The notes below the pieces were generated by a model. It was given only the letters and a program-made list of their open reading frames with translations, did not search any database and had not been told where the DNA came from. This document shows, in pieces, positions 1 through 12,500 of a stretch of DNA of 64,000 bases. The translations under genes were made by a program, and so were the position numbers. The stretch's first letter is position 1. Every line of letters begins with the position of its first letter. This stretch comes from Ignelater luminosus. Lineage: Eukaryota; Arthropoda; Insecta; Coleoptera; Elateridae. The stretch lies in NCBI GenBank assembly GCA_011009095.1, contig VTPC01007521.1, positions 6,582-70,581 of the forward strand, in the 5' to 3' direction.

Positions 1-511
1 TACCTTTGGATGGTCGCTGTGTTTTAGTGATGCTATACAAATGTAAATTGTTTCTACATCAATACCTGCAATTTTTTGAGTTCACTTAGCCGGTAACATA
101 GATAGTGGCTTTGTCTGTAAAAATAATTTTGTGTGAAATATCTGGATTAGTATTAATTTTTTCCATAAAGAGCTCGCAGAAAGTAATTCTGTGTTCGGAA
201 TCGTTCACAATTAGTTCTTGATGGTTTTGAAAATGATACGACCTATATTTATTAATGTGGTTGTGTATGTGGGGGGATAAGAATTTTTAAGTACAACATT
301 GCAATTTTTTTTCGAATAAACATTTGTTAAATTTTCTGATTCGTCCTTTAGAATTGGATTTCGTAGTGGAGACACTCTGTGTTTTCGAAATATCTAAATC
401 CGGCAGAGGTCTTCCGAGTTCTTTTATTTCGATCGTTTCTTTCAAATAATAGGCAGAAAAAGATCTTTTTAAAAGTTTACGTATTGCGTTCATATTGCAC
501 TTCATATTCAC
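1..511 (-). pseudogene. mariner-like (DD41D-type) transposase fragment, cut by window edge
   Basis: Reading the minus strand from about 270 down to 1 gives a transposase stretch: HQELIVNDSEHRITFCELF, then the first catalytic aspartate in HKIIFTDKATIYVTG, then NSKNCRY and SITKTQRPSKG. These match the FTDEA block and the N-R-YW block of the intact-looking copy at 8229-9256. Two stop codons interrupt it, one after VTG and one replacing the expected Trp after CRY. An open frame at 287-511 lies just upstream and could be the degraded N-terminal DNA-binding part, but I do not recognise it. The gene continues off the left edge, so the second and third catalytic residues are not visible. The family call rests on similarity to the 8.2 kb copy and is fairly secure for the 1-270 part only. 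Confidence 0.7.
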
Positions 512-547
512 AGTTCACCTCAAGTTTCAAAACGGGCATAGCGAAAA
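490..547 (+). repeat. direct repeat, copy 1 (partner at 2298-2352)
   Basis: About 55 bases starting CATATTGCACT and ending with the shared block AAGTTTCAAAACGGGC are repeated, with a few substitutions, at 2298-2352. The two copies bracket the LINE tail and the 1049-2291 element. This may be a piece of a dispersed repeat that received both, but its identity is unknown. Confidence 0.6.
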
Positions 548-586
548 TAATAACAGTTTTTTGATTATTCTAGCTCTGTCTTCTTT

Positions 587-934
587 ATGGTGGGCGAGAC
601 TCAGCTGCAGAGGCTGCAAAGGCTACAAAATCACGGAATGCGTATTATTACAAGGTCTAATAGATATACACCAATTGAACACTTATGTAATACTATGAAT
701 TTGATACCGGTACGACTAAGAATTATTCAAAATCTTCTAATTTTTATTTATAAAGTTATTAAGAAAAAAGCACCGACATATTTCAATGACGTTTTTATAC
801 AAAATAATGAATGCGAATCAATTTTTGAAAAAGGAATTCAGATATTTAATAGGTTGCCAGATGCAACACGAAATGCACCCAATGTTATACAGTTTAAAAA
901 TAACATCAAAAATCTCGACTGTGATATGCTTTAA
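587..934 (+). pseudogene. LINE (non-LTR) ORF2 C-terminal fragment
   Basis: The 115-residue open frame is the tail of a LINE reverse transcriptase polyprotein, downstream of the RT domain. Diagnostic blocks are QLQRLQRLQNHGMRIITRSN followed by RYTPIEHL, then FIYKVIKKKAPTYFND, and near the end GIQIFNRLPDATRN with a final FKNNIK. The spacing between the middle and last blocks is shorter than in related elements, so an internal deletion is likely. The RT and endonuclease domains are absent, as expected for a 5'-truncated copy. The listed start is only the first ATG of the surviving frame. It is followed by an AT-rich possible 3' tail up to the element at 1049. It is unlikely to be functional. Confidence 0.75.
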
Positions 935-1048
935 GTGCATACGTCTTTAATGTCATTACTGTAAATGTTTAATATATTTCAATTGTTAATTATGCGTACA
1001 ATATTTTACTGATTTATTTTTAATTTTATACTTACTTTTATTATTATA

Positions 1049-2291
1049 CAGGGTCGCTAAAAAGTATGGAAACACGCTACCCGCGCAGAAACGGTAAGAG
1101 ATAGACAAATGAAATTTGGAGATCTTAAAGTAGGTATTTTTTGCCATGTTTTGCGAAGATAATTAAAAACAAATCTTCAACTGTTTTTTCGTACTGTCGC
1201 CATATTGAATTTCTTTAAACGGAACACTTTGTATATGACCCCATACTTGGATAGAGATTTTGAAGAAAAATGCAATGATATAAGGGTTGCTATACTTATC
1301 TTGAACGGTTTTGGTGATAATGGCTATCCTTTTGTCAGGGGTTTTCCTATTAAAAAGTATGGAAACACGCTGCTCCTGCAAAAACGATAAGAGATAGACA
1401 AATGAAATTTGAAGATCTTAAAGTAGGCATTGTTTGTCATGTTTTGCAGAAAGAGTTAAGATCAAATCTTCAATTGTTTTTCCGTACGGCCGCCATCTTG
1501 ATTTTCTTTAAATGGATCACCCTGTATATGACCCCATATCTGGATAGGGATTTTAAAGGCGAATTCAATAATATAAGGTTGCCATACTTATCTTGAAAGG
1601 TTTTGGAGATAATCACTATTCTTTTGTCAAGGATTTCTTAACTTCAAGGACGGATTCGTAATGCAAGTAGTTCCGCCCAATTATCTGCAAAATTCCTTAC
1701 GAACATTTTAAAAGAGATTGTTTCATTGCCAAGAAGTTAACGCAGCGCATTTTGAACACTTCTTATAAAATTATATTGTGTTTTTGTTATTATCAGTTCG
1801 TCACTATTTGGTCTTATTCCACCTTTTTAGTTTGTTCTAGCATCGATCTATTATTTTAAATAAGTAGGTTTAGGGCAAAATCTATATGGTTTTGTTTTAC
1901 TTTAATTACTTATAAAACAATCGCACACCATTTTTTTAGTTCCATTGCCTTTGCTGTTTCACGGGTAACTCGATTTTGATAAAAATTAATAGTGAAATCC
2001 TTGACAAAAGAATAGCGATTATCTCCAAAACTTTTCAAGATAAGAATAGCAACCCTTATATTATTGAATTCGTCTTTAAAATCCCTATTGAGATGTGGGG
2101 GTCATATACAGGGTGTTCTATTTAAAAAAATTCAATATGGCGGCCGTATGAAAAAACAATTGAAGATTTGTTTTTAATTACCTTCTTAAAACATGGCAAA
2201 GAATACCTACTTTAAGCTCTCCAAATTTCATTTGTCTATCTCTTACCGTTTCTGCGGGGGTAGCGTGTTTCCATACTTTTTAGCAACCCTG
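1049..2291. mobile_element. non-autonomous TIR element with internal 290-bp tandem unit
   Basis: The ends are inverted copies: the left begins CAGGGTCGCTAAAAAGTATG and the right ends with the near-perfect reverse complement. Each end is flanked by TA (1047-1048 and 2292-2293), the Tc1/mariner target duplication. The TIR is about 300 bp. The left side carries a second direct copy of the same unit, starting near 1350 (AAAAAGTATGGAAACACGCT, period about 290 bp). The right side (about 1984-2291) is the inverted copy. Only about 340 bp (1645-1985) is unique. It contains no transposase, so it must have moved in trans. A further single unit lies at 22006-22290. Confidence 0.85.
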
Positions 2292-2297
2292 TATATT

Positions 2298-2352
2298 CAT
2301 ATTGCACTCACATTCACACTTCACGTTAAGTTTCAAAACGGGCGTAGCGTAA
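2298..2352 (+). repeat. direct repeat, copy 2 (partner at 490-547)
   Basis: This is the second copy of the CATATTGCACT...AAGTTTCAAAACGGGC sequence. It begins immediately beside the right target site of the 1049-2291 element. Confidence 0.6.
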
Positions 2353-5300
2353 CTAATACAACGCGACCGCATCGAGTATCGATGGTAACTAAGCAGGACT
2401 GCAGGAGCCACTTGTAGTTTGGCTCAACCATTTCGCTAACTCCGAATGCTCTCCCTCACCCGACAGACCCCACTGAAGTACATAGCCGCTTAAACGCATC
2501 GGAGCCACACTTTGACTGGCACCAAACTTTTATTTTTATCATTTTGTACGCGCGCTGTTCACTTGTTCAGTATATTTATATTTATAAAATAGCAATTTTT
2601 AATTTTTTTATCTCTGGTAAAGGTCAGACTTTAAAGGAGAACATTTTAGGAGTATAAATTACTTGCCATGGTTCCTTGGCTCTTTATAACGGGCCGCCAC
2701 TGGGCTAAGTTCTCTTAAGGTCTGTTATTGTCTACTAAATTAGTAATCTTATTACATATTTTCTCAGTGAGAACAGGCTTAGCTAGTCCTCACTCTCTTA
2801 TTATGTGTCGACTCATTACAGCCCTTATTCTTCAGATTATTAATCATACTCAAAATTGTTAATCAACTAGGTTTAGGGCGATCAGGGAAAGTAACAAGAA
2901 ATAAATCTGAAACCTGTCACAAGCTAAGGTTATAAGCGTACCATCTCACCACTTGTAATTTTTCTTCAAAGGTATAAATGCCTATTTAAGTTTTATTTCT
3001 TATTATTCGCTCAAGTTAATGTGATTAACATAAGCCTATTCTTCTATTTTAGATGGGATGCTTCAATGAAATGTGAGTTAGTTACCTTAGCAATGGTAAC
3101 TATGACAATAGCAGGCTCTAAGCCTACATGTTTCGTCTTTAATAAAATTAATTGTAGATATTTTACATTGTTAGAATATCACAAAACCATCGTTCCCTCC
3201 GGTGTCTACTCTATAATTTAGAAACGAACAATACACATTCTTAATTCCTCATTTTCCCTACTACATCTTCATTATGCTATCTGTAAGGTTTCTAAATCAT
3301 GTTCTAAAGGAACAATTCCCAGAAAAAATATGGAAATTCTCTTCTGCCGAAAAATTGCAGCCCCAAGCTATAACCTACTACTCTATTGGGAAATCCGCCC
3401 TTGAACACTGTTTATACATAAAAGGAAATTTCCTCACGTAATATTTACCTAATATATAAAAGGGTATCTAAATAATTATAATGTAGACGAAATGCAAAGG
3501 AGGGAGAATTAATAAACCCTTGCACGTACACCTTATAATTGTTAACATTATCGCTTTTATGTGTAAGAATTCGATTCATAATAGTTTACTTTATGTTAGC
3601 CTTAGTAGGGAACGTGTTTAAAATCTGAAATCTAAAACAACTTATCATGCGACAACATCTTATTATTACAGTTCTGACAACATTAAAGAAGAAAAACTCA
3701 AACGAGCAAAAGCCCGGTAGAAAGGAACATTCCAAAAATATATTACGGTTTGCTAAAGTTATAAAACGTCGTAAAATTAATCTTTATACGAATCTTTTTA
3801 TTTTAAAGACAAAAATAAATTTGCCAAAAAGGAAGTCAAGTCTCTACAAATATTATGCATAGGTCCTCCGAGATGGATCGTAAAGTATTTATTCTATATA
3901 TATGTGAAATTTCTGTGGGGGGTTCTTCGCCAGAAGGTACACACACATTCTGATGTTCCCTATGCATTTTTAAAAATTACGAAAGAAGGAAAAGCATGGT
4001 CGGGGTGGCTTTGCTTCAAGAATATCTAGTACCTGTTTAATAATAAAGTTCGTAATAAATTTTTCCCTCTTACACTTTTTGATAAATTTTTCTTTGTTAG
4101 AGGTATACGTTGATTTTAATAACAGCACGAGCTACCTTAAAAATGAATTTTAAAAATTAAAACCACAATTTTTCATAATTACGCAACCGTTCTTTTTTTC
4201 GTCAGTGACATCAGCGTGAAAGTTAAAAATTACAAACGAGAATCTCTTTTTTATCTTTTCTCGTTACTTTTTGCTATTATTTTTAAATTGTTTAAATTTA
4301 GAATTTCTTATCTTGTGTGTATGTATTTAAATATTTAAATTTAAATAAATGAAACTTCAAGTACGGTTACGTAACGTTAGATTGTATCTAGAGGTAATGC
4401 CGGAATATACATGCAATCTATTAATTTGTACCACATTTCGCATGCAACAAATTTGTCGAAATAAATGTGTTATTATCGATTAAACTATTCAGGTGCGATT
4501 ACGTTTAAATTGTTGTTTCAAAGCTAGGCATGGTTGTAGTGTGGCATCGGCTTGAACGGCGTTTCTCAACTTCTGTGTTTTCGTGTTCTCGTTTTTCCAC
4601 GCTTGGATTTTTTAATCAGGATATAGCAATGTATACGTTGACCATTTTTGAATTGAAACATGTGATTAATCTTAATGTAGTTGGCGAGTGATTAAGTGGG
4701 AAGGTAAAAGTAATACCTACTGAAACTGTTGCTGTTTACAACCTTTATTTCACTAAAATAATGCGGATCTTATCGATGCTTCCTTTGACAATAACTTCTC
4801 TTTTGCTCAATTTGGATAAGAAGGTTATAAGTACGCATATATTTCAAGTTTTGTTTTTATTTGTGGGATAATGTGCAAGGATAAAAAGAGTGTCAGGCAG
4901 ATTAATGAAAATCTTAAAACGTGGAAAACATTTTTCAGATAATAACCGTTTGAAACCTCTAGTGATGTTATTGACGTGTCATATCATATGAGTGCCTTTA
5001 AGCAAATTAAGTGTTAGTTAACGCCATTGGTGTGTACTATTGGTGTCAATTATCTGAGCACTGAAATTTATTACCTATATTACTTATATCTGTTAATTTC
5101 TAGATTCTCGATTATTATAAAGTTTAGTAGTTCCGTTATTTGTTGACAGAGTATGTGTTGCTTTAGCTTCAGATTGCACGTCCTTCTGTTAAGACTGCCT
5201 TATTTTTTGCTTTAAGTGGTTTATATTATATCTTACACAAGTGATGAACTCAAGATTCGATTCTAAAGTGATGCTGTTGTTGTAAAGCTACGGGTGAAAA

Positions 5301-7153
5301 CCTTTTGATGAATTATCATATAAAACTTTCATTTTATCTGTTTTCTACATGTTTCTCAACTCTGAACAGCTAATCTTACAAACGGAACTCATAAATAAAA
5401 ATTTTTTTCTTTACACCAAACCTGACGCTTACTAAAGGAAAGCAATTTCTTCTCTGGGGATCATGGAATGAGAATACGGCAATCATCTCTATTCTCTACT
5501 ACCGCTAGAGCCCACGAAAACACTCATTTTGATGATACTTTTGTTTGCTTTTCTTCTTCTTTCTAAAGCGGATACTTTTTTATCTTTTTCTTTTACTTAT
5601 TCTGTGAACATGTTGGGGTAGTAGAACAGCTTAGAAGACTTCTGTTGTTTGCTTTTGTTGTAAAGAATAAGGTGAGGTTAGAAACGGATGTAGCTAGGAT
5701 CTGTTTTGCTCCTTGTATGAGTTGAACTCAGTATATTCGTGCAGATTGTAGCTTTCTTAAAATTATTCTGTGTTCCGGTTTTAGGTTATCCTTTTCCCGT
5801 TGTAGTCTGTATTCACTACATTTGGGGATCCGATCCACCTTCGCGTGTAAAGGGAGAAGCTGGAATATTATTGTCGGGCTTGCTACCTTCCCGTACTCTC
5901 GTGTAGTAGGTAGTAGTTAGTGGGCTTACGGGCAACCAAAGTCATAGTTGCCATCTACGCTGTTCTTCATCAGAGAGCGCTCATGTGGAGTGGGGCTTTG
6001 AAGAGAATCGTTTTGTTTCTACTACATAATTGCATGCAACAACACTGTTACCTGTAAATCAGCATCTTTACCAAGTACCGGAAACTACACCATCAAAACA
6101 CTATACTACAGTATATCTTTTACCAACTTCAACTAACTACCACGTGTTTCTATTCTAAAATTTTTTTTATAAAATATTTTATAGGAACACCACTACCATC
6201 AACCTCACCTTTGTAGCTCCCACTTACCGCTTAACCATAGTCAGCAACCACAGCTACGATTTATCAACACGGTACCTCAAAAACATAAAGATTCAAGCGC
6301 GTTACTAACAATACGCAGAAGATAGATAAAAAATCTCAACCTCACATCTACAAGTGTTAGTACCCTCTTCTATCAATAAAAACTACTCGAGTCTTTATGC
6401 ATTTATTGATGTTGTTTTGATGAATTTAATGCCATTTGTGATTCAGAATAGGAAAAAAGCTTGAACTCTCCTGCTTCTAAAGTACTAAACTCTTTATCAG
6501 CATGCTATGCTTGAGACATCATTCGGCCTCCATCACAACATCAATATAATTCTGTTGACTGAAGAGAAAATCAGCTTTTAGAACAACTTCCAAGATAGCA
6601 ACAATCTGTATACATTTCTACAAGCCAGATCTAGCAATTGAAGATTTTTGGTATGGAAATCACGTTTATCAAGAACCACCATTATAAGCAGCACAATCTA
6701 GGTAGTTTTGGACTGTTTCCTGTGTACTTGCCCCGAAAATAATTACTTCAGCTAAAATTCCAGCTACTACTAACAAAGCTATTGTTATGGTTGATAGCTC
6801 TTCCAGTGATTTAACCTCAATTTGAGGTTTGAACTTAAGGTATGATGGCGGAATTGTCTTGTTTGCTACTGAATCCCTAAATAAGAACCTAAAAAAAACT
6901 TATTACCCAAACAAACCACTTTAATCGCACCAGTCTTTGAAGGTTTTCGAGCCATCTTTGCATGACTACTCGTAGTTCTAACAGAATGTTGTTCGGCTTT
7001 CCCCTTATGAACATCACACCGAAAAACTCTTTCTTGTGGACAAAGGTTTACTCACCAGAGTACTAGACTTTCGATTTATTGTTGGTGTGAAGTATTGAAT
7101 ATGGATCAAAACTCTTTGCGATCAAATATAATAAACCAGAGACAAACAGTATA
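2353..7153. other. unassigned intergenic stretch
   Basis: I found no convincing coding frame or paired repeat here. 2360-2520 and 5810-6000 are less AT-rich than their surroundings and could be eroded repeats or untranslated exon sequence, but neither strand gives a recognisable protein. A 71-residue frame at 3647-3862 is lysine- and asparagine-rich and looks like chance. Confidence 0.5.
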
Positions 7154-7702
7154 CAGTGTGCTCCCGGATTGACTTCACTATAGGTATAATTAATCAAAAA
7201 ATTTTGAATCTCGTTTTGATGTTTTGGAATACCGCCCTGCTTGGCCTGAAAAGAATTTTAAACAAATTTCTAGTTTTTAAAATTCAAGACGGTCATGACA
7301 ATTGAGAAAAAACCATTTTATGTTGAAGCAGAGTGCCATTTCGATCAATAATACGGCAAAATGTTATTAGGAAAAGTTGTTCAAAATATGAAATTATGAC
7401 CATATGCAAAATTTCATAAATATCGAATTACTTTGATTAAATTAGTATTTGATTTGTATTCTTGCATTGTAACTACAGAAAAAATTCAAATTGGGTAATG
7501 GTTATTTATTTTCTTTTGAATATAATACTTTATTAGAAACTTACATTAATTGTTTTTTGGAATTTGTACAGAATACTTTGTGTTTCTTTTTTCTTGGATT
7601 TTAAAAACTAAAAATGTACTTGAAATTATTTTCAGACCAAGCAGGCCGGTATCCCAAAACATCAAAACAAGATTCAAAACTTTTTGATCAATTATACCTA
7701 TA

Positions 7703-9608
7703 CAGTGTGTCCAAAAAGTATGGAATATCCTATATATCTCAGTAAATATGCATTTTATGGAAAAATGTTTCCTATAAAAGTTGTTTAGTGTTTAGTTTTA
7801 CATTGCAGGGTAATACCAAATAACTATTAAAAAAAAAACAAAAGCGCAACGAATAATGCTTCAATTTTTTTGAATGGGAAGGTATCCCTTTATTGTACTC
7901 ATTTGATAGAGAATGTTTTTCTCTTTTCAATGATGTAAAACTTTAATACACTTGCATAAGTAAATTTTGATTAAAACGCAAAAAATTGTTTGAATAACGC
8001 TCAAAAGGTTATTTATTCATCTATTACCTTTCCAGACGCTGTCTTTTAAATTTTCAATACCATCTAGTCACATTATGGTCGGTGTGCTACACTTTTGTTT
8101 GTGCAACAATTGAATGCGTCGTAGAAATGTCAATTAATAACCGAACTGAAGCGAAAAGTTGTTTGTTTAATTAATTTAAGCATTTTGATTAACGTGAAGA
8201 TAACAAAGTTACAAAAATACGACTTGCTATAGATCATTTATCAGAAAAACATCGTATCAAAATTTTAATGATGCTGGGATACGGAGACAGAAGGAGAACA
8301 CAGGAGGAAGTTTGCAATTTGTTTAATAACGTGCACCCCGAATACCATATTTCTCACTCTAATGAGACGGGTTTTGTCAAAGATCGTCCAAAAACGGGCA
8401 GACCTAAAGCTCTAAATAATGAACAACGTGAGAATATAATGTTGGCTGTCGTGGAAAATCCACACGTTTCTGTTCGACAAATTGCTCGTGAACATCCTTT
8501 GAAGAAATCCACTGCACACGAAGTTCTAAGAATGGAGAAGTGGCATCCGTATAAACCTTGTGTAGTTCAAGAATTATTAGAAGATGAGTTAGATCGGAGA
8601 TTGCAATTTTGCGAAGAAATAACACATAGGCTCCAGGAAAATGCAGATTTTCATAAAAATATCCTCTTTACTGATGAGGCAACATTTTGTTTGAATGGTA
8701 CCATTAACAAACAAAACACGCGCTACTGGTCTTCGCTAAATCCTGGCTGGTATGTAGAAGGGCACACCCAACATCAGCAGAAAATCAATGTCTGGGCAGG
8801 AATGATTGGAACCCAAATTTTGGGACCTTTTATTATAGACCATAATTTAACAGCGGATGCTTATCTAGACTTTTTAAGATTTGACTTAGTTCCTGCTTTA
8901 GCTGTTCTATTTCCTAATGAACTAGATCCAGATGTACCCCATAACAGAATATGGTTGCAACAAGACGGGGCTCCTCCTCGTTTCGGAATTAATGTCCGAC
9001 AGTTTCTTGATAACACTTTCCCTTATCGATGGATAGGCAGAAGAGGTGCAGTAGAATGGCCAGCTCGCTCGCCGGATTTAAGTTCACTTGATCTTTTTTT
9101 GTGGGGCCATCTCAAAAATAAGATTTATGTCGATATGCCTGAAGATATTGAAACTCTAAAGGACCAGAAACGATTTAAAATGCAGTAAACGAATTTGAAA
9201 GACGACTTTATCATTGCCAAGCTGTAAATGGTGCACACTTTCAACACCTTCTATGAACTGTAGAGTGTAGTTATACAAAATTTTCAATTCGTAACAGATG
9301 AATATTGAGTTTAACTTTCAAACAATTTTTTACGTTTTAATCAAAATTTACTTATGCAAATGTATCAAAGTTTTACATCATTGAAAAGAGACAAACATTC
9401 TCTATCAAATGAGTACAATAAAGGGATACCTTTCCATTAAAAAAATTGAAGCATTATTCGTTGCGCTTTTGTCTTTTTTAAAAATAGTTATTTGGTATTG
9501 CCCTGTAATGTAGAACTAAACACTAAACAACGTTTATAGGAAACATTTTTCCATAAAATGCATATTTACTGAGATATATAGGATATTCCATACTTTTCGG
9601 ACACACTG
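7703..9608 (+). mobile_element. DD41D mariner-like transposon with ~290-bp TIRs
   Basis: The ends read CAGTGTGTCCAAAAAGTATG and, at the right, its near-perfect inverse; TA flanks both sides. The inverted match runs inward for about 292 bp (7703-7995 against 9317-9608). Nearly every base pairs, apart from small differences in A-runs and scattered substitutions. Such long TIRs are unusual for mariner elements, which usually have TIRs of about 30 bp. The total length is 1,906 bp and it encodes one transposase. High TIR identity and an almost open gene suggest it is among the younger elements in the window. Confidence 0.92.
8229..9256 (+). pseudogene. DD41D mariner-like transposase, nearly open but decayed at both ends
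   Basis: This is a DDE/D transposase for cut-and-paste movement of the surrounding element. The uninterrupted frame from ATG 8268 to 9188 has 306 residues. An HTH-type region (GRPKALNNEQRENIML, then VSVRQIAREHP) precedes the catalytic core. The catalytic aspartates are in ILFTDEATF, LQQDGAP and SPDLSSLDLF. The second and third are separated by 41 residues, the spacing of the rosa-type DD41D group. Three defects show. The likely original start is ATA at 8229-8231 in the same frame. The N-terminal region appears shortened between HPEYHIS and ETGFVKD. A frameshift near 9170 leaves the family C-terminus (FERRLYHCQAVNGAHFQHLL, ending at TGA 9254-9256) in another frame. It is probably inactive, though the catalytic core is intact. 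Confidence 0.88.
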
Positions 9609-9641
9609 TATGTGTAGTGAAGTCAATCTGGGGACACACTG

Positions 9642-11480
9642 TACATTTTATACAAAAGGTATAGGTATATGGAAATAATAATTAATTGGTCCAGAGACTT
9701 AGAAGGGCCATATCAGACTTAAGAAGGTGTACTTGAATAAAGGATTAAACACTTCTTTCTGATGGACTGTAAATATTCTTGCCCCACACCCCTACTAACA
9801 GCCTAACTATTAATTTTGCCTGCGTGTTTATTGACCAGATTTCTGTGAATTTCTTGGTGCTTGAGAGACAGGGTTGAGAAATGTCGTTTGGTCTTAGTTT
9901 TGACCAGGCCAACGGTCAAAACTGGTTTAAACCGTCTAAAAATAGTTTAAACCTGTATCTCTGTAACATCAATATAACTGTAGGTTTTTCATAAAAGAAC
10001 AAAGTAGGGAATTAAGTTCTAATTAATACAAAATGCCATAAGTATGTAGTTTGAGTATTTCTAATCAACTGACGAAGCTGCGGTGTGAAATCTTTAACAC
10101 CCACGTGTCACTCCGGCATTCCACGTGTGTGCACTCAGCATCCCAACCCCAAAGCGCCCCTCTCAGCCCTCTCGCTTAATCCACAGGTAGGCAAGTTAAA
10201 GTTTAAAGGTTTGTGATTAATTCTGAAAAATTCAGTTTTGACCCCCTGGTCAAAGCTACCCTGTTTAAAATCAGCCCAACTTTGGCTTGACGGGTTTTCA
10301 AGGTTTTTGAACTCTTACAAATCCTTGTGGGCTTTCGGGTTTCTGTATTGATCTTCTAAAGTCTCTCGAAAATGAAACTAACATCAAGAGCATCAGTTAT
10401 TTGTTAAGTCTCAACAAACATTTGTCTTGCTGGCAAATAACTACTGCTGCAGAAAGATAATAGCACAACAAAAAACATTAATCATCTCATCATCTTTCTT
10501 CTAGTTTACAAATGATTAATCAAAACTTCGTGAGTATGCTTAATTAAATTAAATTCCAGTAATCTCGTATATGCAGTAACGAACATATCTATGGAGTTAC
10601 AGAAACATTAAAGTTTTATCTTAAAATCTAAGAACGGATAATAAAGTTAAATATCATCTGAATATTAACTTCAAGGGTTTTTATTTTTCCTTTAACTTTT
10701 ATTTCTAAATTTTAAACTACAAACAAGTTTCATTTAAAGAATTTACGTACTATGTATGCATTTCAACATAATCTTCAAAGAAAGAAACCTGTTGTCGTAC
10801 TTCCAAGCTCTCTATGGCTTTGTTATAAAGTGGAGGAACCTTTTTCGGTATTTTTATATCATTATAAAATACTTTTGGGTTCAAACACACGGAAACTCTC
10901 CTTTGTCCCTTCTTTCATTTTATAAGTAAGTATGTATACAAAAACAGTATATTTCATAAATTTCCCTTTCGATATAAAATACAGAAGAATTTTTAAATCG
11001 TTGCCATACCATATTCTTGTTTGATACAATTTACTAAGATTCTAATTTTCAGGTATTTTTTACATTAAAAAAGAACTTGTATAAAGGACCAAACATAAGG
11101 TCAAGTTTTTATGTGTATATTCTCCATGTGTATATTTTCCATGTGCTGTAGTTATGTGCTTTTTCGAGTTAAACGTGATTTCTACTTTAGAGGTATACGG
11201 TGGATTTCCAAATTGGTGAAAAAAACAACGTCAAAAATTATATTTTGTTTGCTTTAAACACGATAAAAAGTGTATTTCAAACCAAACGCATTGAACATTA
11301 TTATTATTAAAACCAGACAGGTATATCGCAAAAAACAGGCAAACGGAATAGATTGTTCGATTTTTAGCTACGTCTTGTTTGTGCTATTCACATTAAAAAG
11401 TGTTACTACATCAACTTTAATTTTGAAAACTATATCAAGATTTATAGTCGGACTGCAATATCACAAATAGAAAAGGTATG
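9642..11480. other. unassigned intergenic stretch
   Basis: I see no gene. Short inverted motifs built on GTTTTGACC/GGTCAAAAC occur at 9895-9925 and 10233-10255, and 10090-10190 is locally GC-rich. I can attach no function. Confidence 0.45.
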
Positions 11481-12500
11481 AAAGGTAGAGCTAATTAAAT
11501 AGTGAAACAGAAGCGAGAATTCATTCAGAAAACCAAGAACGGATATGGATCCACAACACTAACAACAATGCTAAAGCTTTCTCAGTGGGTTCTAACGGGA
11601 AAAAGTCGAAAAAGAAGCATAATGCCCGTCACGGATGTCGGAAGATGTTCAAGCCCATAGCTCAAGTCGAAGACGGGGTGGTCCTACCTAAACGTACCTT
11701 AACCAAAAAGAAAAAGAAAGCTTACACAACCAAAAACTCTTGACGAGTTCAAAAGATGTCCAAAATTAAAGGCGCCAGAGCTAGGTCATAAGGAATCCAC
11801 AGCCAATCCACGCAGCTTGGGGTTCTGGGTCTTTAAGATTCGAAAACGCTGTCAGCGATGCACCAGGGAAGATATCCACAAGTTGCGGCTGAAGCAGGGG
11901 CCGCCGGCATTCCTCATTAGGGCATAAATTTACGCGACACTGATGAATGCAAGCGTCTTTCAACACAAATCCGTAACACACAAAAACTAAATAGTGTTTA
12001 CTGCATTATTTCTTTAACTGGACGAAATTAACCATAACAACAGTTTTTAGGGAAACTGTCAAAACGTTGAACATAAAAGATTATTGGGATCGAACACGGA
12101 CACACGGAAGAAAAATAACCAAAAACTAGTTACACTTATCTCATGGGCACCCAGATGGTCACTTTACGCAATTCTTCAAGATAGAAGACAGAATACGGTG
12201 AATTCCCTTCACCTTCCATACCATAATTTGGATAAAATCCCTTAGCTTGCGAATCCTAGACGTCGTCCGCGAAAATCCGCGACTACCAATCCTATCGGAG
12301 CTCATTTCCTAGAGTTCACCAAAAATGCTCTACGGCAACCACAAAAAAGGTGAATTCCCAGCCGATAAATGTTGTGACAAAACATCTGACCCAAAACCTC
12401 ACAAAGGTAACCACATAAGTCACATCGTTGTCCCCTGAAGGGAACAACTCGTCTCGTTAAGAGACTAAGTTCGACTCTGACTAGAAATTCTGAATGATTT
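11481..12500. other. GC-richer patch, possibly eroded coding sequence
   Basis: Base composition is clearly less AT-rich than the flanks. A plus frame around 11540-11740 reads SVGSNGKKSKKKHNARHGC and then a lysine-rich end before a stop. A minus frame at 11781-11981 is also open (66 residues, with CPNEECRRPLLQPQLVDIF). I do not recognise either one. It could be a decayed LINE ORF1, an old retrogene or an exon of an unknown gene. No splice-site pattern or start context settles it. Confidence 0.3.

Larger units (their letters stand above)
7154..9641. mobile_element. palindromic MITE, split by a younger DD41D transposon
   Basis: The left arm (7154 to about 7291) starts CAGTGTGCTCCCGGATTGAC. Its reverse complement forms the right arm in two pieces, about 7594-7702 and 9611-9641. 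The outer ends are flanked by TA (7152-7153 and 9642-9643). The arms are about 135 bp with a non-coding centre of about 300 bp, so before it was interrupted this was a MITE of about 580 bp. The inner transposon at 7703-9608 sits at a TA inside the right arm. Confidence 0.85.

Noticed and set aside
3647..3862. 71-codon Lys/Asn-rich plus frame
   Set aside because: Composition matches random AT-rich sequence and no motif or repeat context supports it.
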